From assembly GCA_025769875.1 (NCBI GenBank), contig JAGFNK010000098.1, forward strand, positions 1-64,000: DNA of 64,000 bases, in the 5' to 3' direction. The translations under genes and the position numbers were made by a program. This DNA is from Russula earlei. Its lineage: Eukaryota; Basidiomycota; Agaricomycetes; Russulales; Russulaceae. Positions 19,092 to 30,838 of this stretch are shown piece by piece. The notes beneath the pieces are model-generated. The model was not told the DNA's origin. It worked only from the letters and a program-made list of their open reading frames with translations, and made no database searches. Numbering within the stretch: position 1 is the stretch's first letter; each line of letters starts with the position of its first letter.

Positions 19092-19486
19092 TCATTTGTC
19101 CTGTATCGTAACCTTTTGATCCGGTTCTAGGTAAACGCCATGGCTCGTTAATGTCCAGGGATGCACCAGATGACGCCTGCCTTACCGATGTAAGCAATTT
19201 GGCTGTCGCCTTCTGCGAGGCAGTTCTGCAGGAACAATAGGTAATCAGGTGGAATCTGGGCTGCGAAGCCCTGGCGCACATGACCAGAGATGATGAGAGA
19301 CGTAGCATATGAATGTCAGGGACTCGCAGCACGCACTCTCAAAACGGTGTCAAACTTGAGCGTGACCGACCCGCCGTGTTTGGTTATTTGGTCTGCTTGC
19401 TCGTTGATTGTTTCTTGAGAAGCAGTGTCCTTGAAGACGACGATGTACTCTTGGCATGGTATAAGTTTCGGACCCCCAACGTCCAT
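19092..19486 (-). CDS. Proteinase inhibitor I9 domain protein, copy 2
   Basis: Exons 19486-19337, 19270-19186 and 19126-19092 (introns 66 and 59 bp) give 270 nt, 89 residues. Blocks are EYIVVFKDTASQET, HGGSVTLKFDTVLR-GFAAQIP and QIAYIEPDQ; the last two are completed by splicing at the same positions as in copy 1. Intron positions conserved between the copies confirm a duplication, but the protein sequences differ widely, so it is not recent. There is no signal peptide; the N-terminal extension (MDVGGPKLIPCQ) is unlike copy 1. The gene is divergent from the DNA glycosylase, with 251 bp between the start codons. Confidence 0.85.
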
Positions 19487-19737
19487 GATGACACCTACTG
19501 TCGCTGTCGCTCATTGTCTTGTTGGAGTTGATGTGTGGGTGGAGGGCTGAGATGGGGGGTTGGAGCAAGAGAACGGGATTTATATATTGTGGGAGGTCAG
19601 GCCGATGTGGATTATCGGCCTTTGCCGTACACGGTATGTGACGCAATGCGGCTCACTAATGGACGTCCCAAACGGTTCAATCACCTTCTATAACAAGGCC
19701 TTCATCCAATCCGTTTTGCTGCGCCGCTGTTCTGAGA
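19487..19737. promoter_or_regulatory. Shared divergent promoter region, I9 inhibitor copy 2 / DNA glycosylase
   Basis: Only 251 bp separate the two start codons. Clear core elements were not identified; a TTTATATATTG stretch lies at about 19569-19579. Co-regulation is possible but not shown. Confidence 0.4.
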
Positions 19738-21648
19738 ATGCCGGTAACCCGTTCGATCTCTCGCGCTCGCGCCAGCGCCCCAACTACTTCCCCAGCAGTC
19801 ATCAAACGCCCACTCAAGCGTCAAGCAGTGTCAGATTCGGCAGCGGTGACCAAGCGCACTAAATCCTCTAACAGAACCAAAAACGAGGCAGGAGCAGAGG
19901 CGCCGCCCCGTCCTCTCATTGAGCCTTCCGGGGAAGAACTGGCCCCTTTACCTGCCAAATTGACCTTCTCATTAGAAGATGCGAAGAATCATCTCATTCA
20001 GGCCGATCCCCGATTTGGATATGTATTTTCCCGCCTGCCGTGTAAGCCCTTCGAAAGGCTAGAGAGCGTCCACCCATTCCGGTCAGTTCAGGTCCTTTTG
20101 TGGTCACGCGGCACCGGGCCAGGCTTTGACTTACTAACCGATGGATGCAGAACGTTGTGCACCTCCGTAATGTGAGTCACGATGCACTGCCCGTGGCCAT
20201 GAATGTCTCAGCCCCTAGAAGCGGTCAGCAGATCTCTTGGTTGGCCGCTCGCGCAATTCAGCATAAGTTTTTGAGGCTCTACTTTCCAGAGCTCCCCGAA
20301 AAGCCAGATGAGGAATAGTCAGTGCCCCCATTTGTTCCCCTCGACTGCGAACAACGGGAGACACGGATACCATTCATAGTTGGACCGAGACACGCCAAGA
20401 CGTATTCCCTACAGCATATCAGGTGGCAAAGACCGACCTCCCCACTCTGAAGACCGCGGGTCTCAGCGGACGTAAAGCTGAATATGGTGTCTCTTCATGC
20501 TCCATGTCGCGCGCGTTGTTACTAAGTACATCGATTCGCAGTTCGAGACTTGGCCACGAGATTCGCCGATGGCCGACTCACCAACCACAAGCTGTTCGTC
20601 GCGAGCGACGAGGAGTTATTCGACCTTCTGACCGCAGTTTATGGAATCGGTAAAGTAAGCCAAGCAATTCCTCCTCCCACCTGATTTGAACAAAACACAC
20701 CGTTTTCCTACAGTGGACAGGTAAGCCAACCTTCTTTCATCGAGGCGGTGCTCAGCCATCGCAGTCGAGATGTTTGCCATATTCTCTCTGCGTCGTCCCG
20801 ACATCCTGCCCATTGGTATGTAACTGTGTAAACGTAAGAACTTCAGAGTCACGTAAGCTCGTCTCGCAGGCGATCTTGGCGTACAACGGGGTCTACTTCG
20901 CTGGGTGCTGTCCCTCCACCAGCGGGAGTACCGCATCGAGATATCACCGAAGAAACTTTCAGGGCCCACCGAAAGCAAATCCAAACCCAAAGCGAAACCC
21001 ACCAAGTCCGGGAGGAGCACCGTGGGCGGATCGACTTGCATTCAAACCGAAATGGATTCAGATTCAGAGCGGGAGGCCGAACCGGAGGCCGACGAGCTCC
21101 CCGGAGCGAGTGCAACCCAGCGTTTGGAGCGCGCTCCTACGCCGCCCTCGCAGGACGCGTCATCCGTCCTCCCCGCAGTCTCTACCGTAGGGTCAGGTGC
21201 ACTCGGGACTCCTCTGCGCCCCGACAAAATCGCCGGGGAAGGCGCGGCCCTCACGCCTGGTCCACCCGGACTACCGTCGATGCCACCGCCGCTCACACCA
21301 TCAGTTACCCGAGCCCTCTCGGGTGCGCCAGACGCCTCGCCCCCTCCACCGCTCCCCGCAGGCCTGACCGTCGCTTCTCTGAGAAGCCGGCTGGACGGGA
21401 AGAAGAAGATCAAGTAAGTGCAGAACCGCCGGTTCGTTGGCAGCGTGTCCCTTATGTTGTGTATGCAGAGGTGCAATCTTGACGCCATCGGAGATGGAGG
21501 CTTTCACTGATTCGTGGAGGCCGTACCGCAGCATCGGTAAGATTGAATTTCCCTTTGGGCGGCTCGTTCCAGGTTCATGGGTTGATGGAATCATGTCATA
21601 GCCGTTTATTATATGTGGGCGCTAGCAGAAGAGAAGGCGGAGTCGTGA
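19738..21648 (+). CDS. MAG1: DNA-3-methyladenine glycosylase (AlkA/Mag1-type HhH-GPD), ten exons
   Basis: It removes alkylated purines in base excision repair in the nucleus. Exons: 19738-20081, 20151-20171, 20219-20317, 20380-20486, 20542-20654, 20714-20720, 20765-20815, 20870-21413, 21469-21536 and 21602-21648; total 1401 nt, 466 residues. Diagnostic blocks are LCTSVISGQQISWLAARAI, LPTLKTAGLSGRKAEYVRDLA and the helix-hairpin-helix GIGKWTVEMFAIF with K228, followed by the catalytic Asp D249 in LPIGDLGVQRGLL. The basic Ser/Arg/Lys-rich N-terminus may carry a nuclear signal. About 150 low-complexity residues (about 285-435) separate the core from the terminal helix (EAFTDSWRPYRSIAVYYMW), longer than in yeast. 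Exon 6 is only 7 nt, yet it encodes the Trp-Thr after the hairpin. Confidence 0.93.
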
Positions 21649-21856
21649 AAGGTGCGGGTGTAAGATCACCGCGCATAGAATCGGAGCCGCACCAACGATT
21701 TGTCTATATGGGTGTATGATCTGATACTGTATATATGAGCCATAGAATAGCACAAGTGCCTTTGCCTATCCAAGATCAGTGATCACATGATACCTTAAGA
21801 TATACCCGTATTTGAGCACAGCACTTTTTATCAACTTGCAGCACTTCGTATCCCTC

Positions 21857-23740
21857 ATGCGTCACGTATCATTCCCTTCCGTGCGTATGGCATCGCTTCC
21901 ACGCACATGCCGGCTGGCTCCATTTGGAATGCGCGGCATGCCGTCGATGCATATGCACACATACACGCCGCGCAGGCCAAAGGACGAGGGCTCAATCGCA
22001 ACCGTCTTCTCGTCGCTATCGGGAAGTGCCCCTGCCTTGCCCACGCGGTTTGCCGACCTCAAGAAAGATCTATGGATCGACTTGCTTTCGCAGAGTTGGC
22101 GTGAAGTCCTGCACGAGTTGCGTGGTTCGGTCGAGGAAATCGTTGCAAGAGGCGCCGAGGTGTGCTCGACTTGGTTTTCATGACGCTTGGGGCTTGCACT
22201 GACGTGCTTCATAGATGATACCGTCCGTGCATTTTTCGGACCTGCAGAGAGGGTTGTCATTGGATCAAATCTCGCAGATCCGTGCGGCAGGTGTCCTCAT
22301 TGTCCGGGCTGGCGTACCACACGAGGTTGGGCGCCCTCTCGACTCGGATGTTGTCCCCACTTGCTACCCACTTTCCCGTCTCGTCTAGGAGGCTCTGGGA
22401 TGGAAACGGACGCTGAAAGATTATATCTCTTTGAACGGCGACAAGGTCAAAGGTCGGTCATGCTTATTCGCCGCACAGGAATTTCCAAGCGATTCATCCT
22501 TCTCCCGCAGGTTTCCCAGAGGGCAACTTGCAAGTGTTCGAGATCTACAACTCCGGTGCACAGATCCGCGCGCGTACACATCCGGCCATCCTCCAGACGC
22601 AGCGCGCTATCCTACAACTGTGGCACTGCACCGAAAGCGAGGCAAAGCTGAGCCTGGTCACCCCAATCAGTTATTTCGACCGCTTGAGGATGCGCCAACC
22701 TGGCGACCGTTCTTTCACGCTTATTCCCCACATCGACGGTGGTTCTCTGGAACGCTGGGAGGATCCAGGCTTCCGCGCGTGTTTTCGATCCATCTTCGAG
22801 GGGCGCTGGCGCGAACACGACCCATTCGATGCGGCGCCGCGTTTAGATGCCTGTCAAGACTTGTACCATGCACCGTGAGCCTCGGTTTACCTTGGGTTTA
22901 TTTCTGGTCATGAATTTTGCGCGCACCACAGAAACCAGTGTTCGATTTTCCGTCCCTGGCAAGGCTGGACTTCAATGTCAACGACTGGCCCTGGCGAGGG
23001 CACACTGCGCGTCGCACCAATGCTCAAGTTGGCAACGGCGTATCTAATACTACGGCCCTTCTTCAAGCCGCGGACACCATTTTCAGGGCTTGACGACTGG
23101 GTCGTTGACCTCGAGAGTACGACGTTCCCGGGTTCGCAAATGGGCAAGACGCAGGAGTTAAGCGAGGCAACGCACCCACACTTGCAGCTTTCCCGCACAA
23201 TGGTTTCTGCACCTCGCGTTGAACCTGGAGACCAGATCTACTGTGAGTGCGACTCTCAATCCCTATCAGATGCGGCCGGGACCGATGGCAATCTAGGGCA
23301 CTGTGATCTCATACACGCTGTGGAAGGGTTTCCACGGTGGACAAGGCGATTCCTCTGTGCTGTACATCCCGGCTGTTCCCTTATCAGTTCGAAAGCGAGT
23401 ATCTTTTCGTCGTGCCCTTGTTCCGATCTGATCTCAGCCTCCACGCAGCGCTGAGTATCTTCGAGACCAGCGACATAACTTCGAACGTGGTCTACCTGCA
23501 CCGTGAGTTTGATGAGTTTGATTTTGGCGGTTATTTAGAATGCATGCCATCAGCGATTTTCCAGGTGGAAAGGGCGAATCCTTCTTCCTTAGCCGAGGCG
23601 GACAGGAGCATATTCAAGGACGCACTGGCCTTCGCGCGCTTGGGTTCAAGGCGTTTGATATTCCGGCAGGGGCTAGCGCAGGAGAAGCGCAAGCGGTTCT
23701 TGAGGCAAATAGGATATTGTTCCCAGAGATTTTCGAGTAA
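21857..23740 (+). CDS. DUF1479 protein (2OG-Fe(II) oxygenase-like), one +1 frameshift
   Basis: Exons 21857-22159, 22215-22325, 22389-22452, 22511-22874, 22932-23242, 23297-23394, 23449-23502 and 23554-23740. Family blocks appear in order: LPTRFADLKKDLW, IPSVHFSDLQRGL, EALGWKRTLKDYI, ISYFDRLRMRQPGD, PHIDGGSLERWEDPGFR, WTSMSTTGPGEGTL, VEPGDQIYWHCDLIHAVEG and AEYLRDQRHNFERGL. The HID and H-A-V-E-G motifs probably supply Fe(II) ligands. The spliced total, 1492 nt, is one base too long: an extra C in GGGTTTCCACGG (23331-23337) shifts frame between HAVEGF and HGGQGDSS. The intron at 23395 starts with GC, not GT. ATG 21857 is uncertain (also 21812). It is either a sequence error or a recent pseudogene. 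Enzyme activity is unassigned in the family. Confidence 0.85.
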
Positions 23741-26700
23741 AGGCGTGGCGGTATGAAGGCCACGATTCTGGTGTAGGAGTACGATCTTCCCTATACGCAG
23801 GAGAGGTGGCATCCTGTATATCTGAGTTTGGTAAAGACGCTGGAATTTACATCGCTGGGGAGCCTTGAACAGAACGGCAACATTGCTACGGTCAACAGGT
23901 TGGGATCACCGCGGAGATGGGTCGCTATTGCAATGTGCGCGGGCGCTTTCGGGGAGGAGGGCATTCGGACAGTGTCAGCAATGCAGAATTCCACGTCACT
24001 AACATGACGATCAACCGCGCGAAGACAATCGCGGAGGAGCAGGGCAGGTTACAGGCATTCGCTGAGCCATAGGGTCTGGGTACAGGATACCCGTCCCTGG
24101 ATTCGGCAAACTTCGAGTTTGCGCTGATTCAGATACGGGAGCCCCCAGCACACCCCCAACCCAGAATCTGGGGGAGTAAAGTTTTCATACGTGCAATGCC
24201 CAGTGGCAGATTGCGCTACGAGAAGTACAAGCAGCAATAGGACATATGACGCGCGACTAATCTGCGATGGGCTGGCACTAATCATGCTTAATCACTATCA
24301 AGACGTGTCGGGCTCTGTCATCCTGCTGATAGTGTGGTAGGCCGGCTGTCGCGTACCACACCGCGTTTTGAATGCAGAGTCTCGTCCTGCGTAGAACCTG
24401 GTTCGAGAACGGGCCTGGAGCTGCGAAATCAGCAGCGCCGCCAGCACGAGGGACGGCGCCCATTGGATAGAGAAGAGCCCATGGCTTGGCGATGTGGCAT
24501 GGGCAGGCAGTAATCCCTCACCGCGATCGTGAGGAGATGAATGGGGGGTCGAGGTCCAGTCCGGACGGAAGGGAGGTCGTAATGCCGCGGTGATGCCACG
24601 TATACAGTCTGGTGCTCGCGTTGCGGAGAAGGGGGTACGAACCCCACCCAGTTCCAGTTGCCCTCCCCCCTCCCCCCTTTTTTCGAATCAGAAGCTGTCT
24701 GATTGATGATATGATTGATGGGTTCTCGAATCGAACGAGAAGGGGTTAGGCTCGACGCCGAGTTCGCACAGTCAGCAGCCTTCAGCGGAATGAACGCATC
24801 GCGGTGCTGGGTGGGGGGTGGGGAGGAGTTTAATCTGACGAACGCACGGCGTTCACGGCATGATACCCGCCAAGTTGAGGAGAGGCGAGGCACCGCATCG
24901 CGATGCGAACGTGGTCAAAACGCACACAACTAAAACCCCGCGCGCGCCCCGCCGCGTCGACGCCCGTTTCGCTTTTCTTTTTTTGATAGAACTTGTGTGT
25001 GTGTGTGTGTGTGTGTGTATTTTTATTTTTTTGTTTTGCCCTTTCGGTCCGGAGGCCATTGGTAACGACGATGACGACGACGGACGGGGATGCCGATCCG
25101 GACTCGCAGAGAGGAAAGGAAGGGAAGGGAAGGGAGCAAAGTCTGATAAGCGGGCGGCGCGTGGTGGCGGTGGCGTATCGCGTCGAACGCACGGGACGTT
25201 GGCACGTTGCGTTTGCGTTTGCGTTTGCGCGTGGCGCGTGGGGGGCTCAGGCTGGGGGCTGGCTCCCGCAGCACAGCACAGCTCAGCTCCAGGCCGGCCA
25301 ACCGGAGACGTTTCTTTTTTTGCGGACGTTGTGCGTCATAGCTGGGTTACTCGTTCCCCCGTTGCGAAAATCGGTCCTCGGTCCTGGGCCCTGGTCCGTG
25401 CTCGGTGAGGTCGGAGAGCAGGGCTCTGCGTGCATTGTTCACGACCCGCCGCCCGCGAGACGCGCCCGCACGATCGTTGCGGCGCGCGGCAACGCCAATC
25501 GATGGCCGATGGCCCACAGCCCACCGGGTAGGGATGATGTGGTGGCCCATTTGTCGCAACCCGCTTTCTTCTTTGCGACACGCCTTGGTAGGGGTTTGTT
25601 TTCCCCTCATGACACGTCACCGAATGCCTGCATGCAGGGGGGCAGCGGGGACCGAACGGTCACGACACGACAACGAGATTGATTTTGAAATTTGTCCACG
25701 ACGTATATTTACACGGAATCAAATTGATCGTAATCCGAATCTGCAATCGTCGAGAATCGAAATCGGGTTCCCCCACCCACCCACACCACGAAACGACGTC
25801 TTGGATTGTACTAGCACTGTCCCGTCCTGTCCTGCACGTGTCATCAGCCCTAGCCTTGTTTTTATTATGATTATCGAACGTGCGTCGCCCCCACGCAAAC
25901 ATCACGGTCGTCGTTTTTCTTCGCGGTTGCCCTTTACGATCGGCTGCTGTATCGCCTTTGTCGTCGACCCCCCGAGTCGGCTCCATATCCCCATCTGCAG
26001 TATTTATCACTACGGGCAGTAGTCCCAAGTCAAGACCTGGGCTCCCAAGTACGCGGAATAGAAATCCCCCCGAAGAGGCTGGCACGCGCGAACAAGGAAG
26101 AAGATGGACGGGATCACTTGCCACTTCTAATGATATCGAGCAGCGTCATCATCGTCACCGAAGGAAGAGATTTAGAGAAAAATGTTGTCATGCGGAAATA
26201 AATTATGGAAACATCGAGAGTGGGGCGATTTGCGATCGATCTGGGCCGACCCTTTCTGCTCTCTTTTCCCGCTTGCTGGCCGATACGGCGGTAAGTTTTT
26301 GGTTTTTGGTTTTTGGTTTTTTCGGTTCCTTCTCAGCCAGTCCAGTCCCGTCCGTCTAAAGATACTATACTACTATATAGTTTAGATCGGCTCCGACCAT
26401 CTTCTCGACATCGCGAGCGAAATCTCGTAGGGCATCGGGTTGAACTAAGGCGATGAACGGAAGAAAGATAACACCCTTCTTTCCTCGACTGACGACGTCA
26501 CGCGCCCCCCCGAGACGTTTTTGCCGTGCCCGTCACCCTATACCGTCATCATGCCCTCGATATGGCATCACGGAAATACGAAAATACGCACGCACGCAGC
26601 ACGCGAACCTTTCGAGTGACAGAGAGGGTATATTTGTGTGCGAGGAGCCTGGGGGGATGTATGGCCCGAAATGTCATCGCAGATCGAAAGCCCCTGTGCG

Positions 26701-27240
26701 AAGAATGCCCTCCTTCGAAGTGACGCCCGGCGTTGGAAGCCCACCCACGGGTGATTTCATGAAAGGACAACGTCCCGAGGTGAGCGCCTCGTTCGTGGCC
26801 ATGGCCAGTCCCAAATGAGATCGGGGCGTGGGGCGTCAGCGTTTCTCCGAAGAAGTCGTGATATGAGGACGCGGGCAAGCCAACGAACTCTTGACGATAA
26901 CGGAGACTGCCCTCCGTGGTTCTTTTTCGGCCTCGCGGACGGGGGCAGAGGGATTTAATGTAGACACATGGTATTGATACATTGATACATTATCAGAACG
27001 GTTGCTTATTTAACAAGTGTCTGTATACAAAGCCAAAGGTGATGGGTATCCGGGGTTTACAGTAAATGTCGCTTTTCGCTTGTGTTGCGACATACAAATT
27101 AATAATTAAAATGCGTGGTCGACTATGGTTGGGGGTGCAATATTCGATACCTTTGTTCCAGAAATGCACGATGAGGTGAAACGGAATGTCCACTCGAGTT
27201 AAATGAAAACGTCGTGACAATCAAAGCTGTCTTGAATCGA
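23741..27240. other. 3.5 kb with no recognised gene
   Basis: Both strands were read for conserved blocks and none were identified. 24860-25680 gives long open frames because of GC-rich, low-complexity sequence around a (TG)n tract. A 122-codon ORF at 26453-26818 (+) and a frame at 24049-24285 (-), with a hydrophobic stretch near its start, have no visible family. This is 3' flank of the DUF1479 gene and 3' flank of the kinase gene, so convergent UTRs and non-coding RNA are possible. Confidence 0.4.
24994..25019 (+). repeat. (TG)n microsatellite
   Basis: About twelve uninterrupted TG units precede a T-rich tract. It is the longest dinucleotide repeat seen in the window. Confidence 0.95.
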
Positions 27241-29139
27241 TCAGAGTATGCGTTCCTCCAGAGGAAGGTCCAATGCGCCCTTCAGCCACGGGTGTGCGCG
27301 GACTTCATCAATGTCCGCACGCCGTTCAGGATCCGGGTCTAGACAGCGTAACATGAGCTGTTCCGCAGATTCAGATATGTAGGCAGAGGCGTGTTCAGCA
27401 AGTGAAACACGCCCGGCGATGGCATCGCGTTCTGTTGGGAACGGAGAAGCCCCGGTGAGCAGGTAGGAAAGAAGGACGCCCAGCGTCCATATTTCCGCAG
27501 GGGGTGCGTGGTACGGCTTCTTCTGCAGTACCTCAGATGCAGCATAGGCAGTTGTGCCAAAGAAGAGGGTGTACCGCGGGCGTGGCTCGGAAGGGTCCAC
27601 GACGACAGCGCTACCGAAATCAACGATTTTGATCTAAAGGAAGGTCCACATGGACGTTGCGGTGGGAAAGAAAGGGGTAGACGTGTGAAAGACATACGTT
27701 GAGATAGCTATCTACGAGAATGTTTTCATCCTTGATGTCGCAGTGTGTGACCCCCTGACTGTCGAGGTAGTGGACGGCTTCGACAACCTGAGCGAATACG
27801 AAACGTGCTTGACTCTCCGAAAGGCGTTTGTCCTTGGACTGTTCGATGCATTCAAAGAGATCATGAGATGCTCGACGGGAGAACACTGGTTGCGAAGTCC
27901 GAAAATATGACGAGGCCGTGTCACCAGAGCCAAAAACGAGGTCCTTGGGAGACGGAGGGAGTTGCTTCGCACTCCCAGGCTCGCGACAGTCGCCTGAACC
28001 TGCGGAGAACTGAGGGGGCGTGACAGGTACGTGAAGATCAGAGTCGGCGGACGGTGAGGGCGTCAGCGCAGGGGTTGGCAGGTAGGATGATGGTTTTCCA
28101 GGTACGGAGATCTGCACCCGAGCGAGCGGGTCTTTGGGGTGTGGGACCCATGGAGTACCATGAAGTTCCTGTACCTGTGGCATATCGATGACACACTTTA
28201 GCCGCGCGGTTCATCGACGTGAGGCGCCGCTGTGTGACGACTCACCAGGTAGAAGTACGAGTCATCCTCGAAGAGGTCGATGCATTTAACTATGTTTGGG
28301 TGATTCAAGAGGCCGAGCAGTAAGGCCTCTGTGGGAACACGGCGTGTGGACTTGTCTTCCATCCACGCATGCTCGGGAACCTTTGCCTTGATAATGAACT
28401 TTACAGCCACCTCACGAAGTTCAAGACGGTGAAACGCTGTGAGAACGAAACCATAACCGCCAGCACCCAGTTCATCTCCGAGTTGGTACCATCGCACAAA
28501 CTCGGAACTAAGGCGATGCCCACGCGGGAAACGACGCGAGTATACCGACGCCTTGGTGGTTATGCGGTAACCTGGACGCGGCAAGTGGGGGGTATGGGGA
28601 TGAGAGGCTAAGTGGGGTGAGGGAGAAGTGCGAGGTTCAGCGGAAACACGAGGGAGCTCGTCGTGTGATCCATAAGACTGAGGTGGTGCAGTTTGGGGTG
28701 ATGAGGCGAGAGAAAAGCGTGAGCTGTGCGGGCTAAGATCTGGTTGGTAGGGACTTGTGAGTTGGTCCAATTGAAGGGCATTATGAGAGAGGTTGTGGGA
28801 CGAGGAGAGTTGATCAGAGAAACCAAATGGGGAATGTTGTTCAGAGGGGGAGAGGGGAGATATTGAACGCGAGAGATGAGATGAGTGGAGATACTTGGAT
28901 TGGGTAAAGTCGAAAAAGTCGGAAGAGTCGTTTGAAAGAGAAGACGAGAGGGAAAAGGGCCGATCTGAATTGGGAGCAATTGCGGCGTTGGTATCTGGAA
29001 GATGGAGAGGGGTATGGAGATGATCACCGTCATCGTCTGAACAGTCACTGGCATCCATGGGGGGTAAGTGGGGGGAGTGGTGGAGGTCGGGGGTGAGGGA
29101 GGAGGGACGGATGGGAGAGAGGAGAAGAGGGGATGCCAT
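27241..29139 (-). CDS. Ser/Thr protein kinase with HCD (non-RD) catalytic loop, three exons
   Basis: Exons 29139-28246, 28174-27698 and 27633-27241 give 1764 nt, 587 residues. Residues 1-205 are Ser/Pro/His-rich and disordered. The kinase domain starts at about 220: LGAGGYGFV (P-loop), AVKFIIK (Lys about 250), then a 75-residue Pro/Ser-rich insert after YLVQELHG. The catalytic loop is THCDIKDEN (about 441-449), with Cys replacing the usual Arg of HRD; VDFGSA supplies the DFG, and the APE motif reads ASE. The C-lobe (PPAEIWTLGVLLSYLLTGASPF) resembles PAS-kinase/Snf1-related folds, but no PAS domain is seen. It is probably active, since Asp, Lys and DFG are kept. An upstream ATG at 29226 is possible. 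It is divergent from the complex I gene, 290 bp away. Confidence 0.85.
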
Positions 29140-29429
29140 GAGTCGGTTCGCCGTTTGGTTGGGGGGGAGAGATTGGTATTTAAAACCGTTGTGGCGATGG
29201 GGATGTATGCACGGCGAGAGATTCATTCATCTCTCCTCGATTTGGCGTCAGGAATCCATACTGGCGAACAAGTTCCGAGCGAGCGAGTGAGGGACGTCAT
29301 TGATTTCGATAGTAGATAGAGTATTTCCGGCCATTGCCACTTTCATCATATGCCCTCGTCGGAATCTCAATATCTCGCTCCCCGACTCAGTCTCCTCATC
29401 ACCGCCCCCGCGTCATCGCTCCAGCAAAC

Positions 29430-30470
<1,041 letters not shown>

Positions 30471-30838
30471 ACTTTAAGCGGGCGGGGAGTCCAAGTTGTG
30501 GTTCCCTGTGTTAGACATGCGCTCCTTGAGGGTAACTAGAAACATGTTTTGTATATTTATTTTTTTTCAATTGAGAGAATGAGAGAGCGAGAAATGATGA
30601 TCATCGTGAGCTGATGGATTACGTTGAGTGGGAGGCATTGCCCGAACAGACGACGATCGTGCGTGCCTGCCCCGGACCTCTTTATGCCCTCACCCAACTG
30701 TCTCTCTCCTTGCCCATCCCCCGCCCCCGACAACGCCTCCTCCACCGACACCGACCTTTACCCCCTCGATCCCTTTCCTTTTTTCCTCTATTCCTCACTC
30801 CCATCCCCTCTTGTGGCCAGAACTCTCCCTTTCACAAC
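30471..30838. other. Intergenic with a CT-rich leader
   Basis: An (A/T)-rich stretch (about 30549-30570) follows the complex I stop. 30690-30835 is strongly pyrimidine-rich on the + strand, a common promoter/5'-leader feature of filamentous fungi, immediately before ATG 30839. Confidence 0.45.

Noticed and set aside
23791..24285. Minus-strand ORF with a hydrophobic stretch (VLLLLVLLVAQSA) as a secreted protein
   Set aside because: It lacks a supported start context, splice pattern or family; the hydrophobic run may be chance.
24860..25682. Two long plus-strand ORFs over the (TG)n tract
   Set aside because: Their length comes from the microsatellite and GC-rich simple sequence; no domain-like segment is seen.
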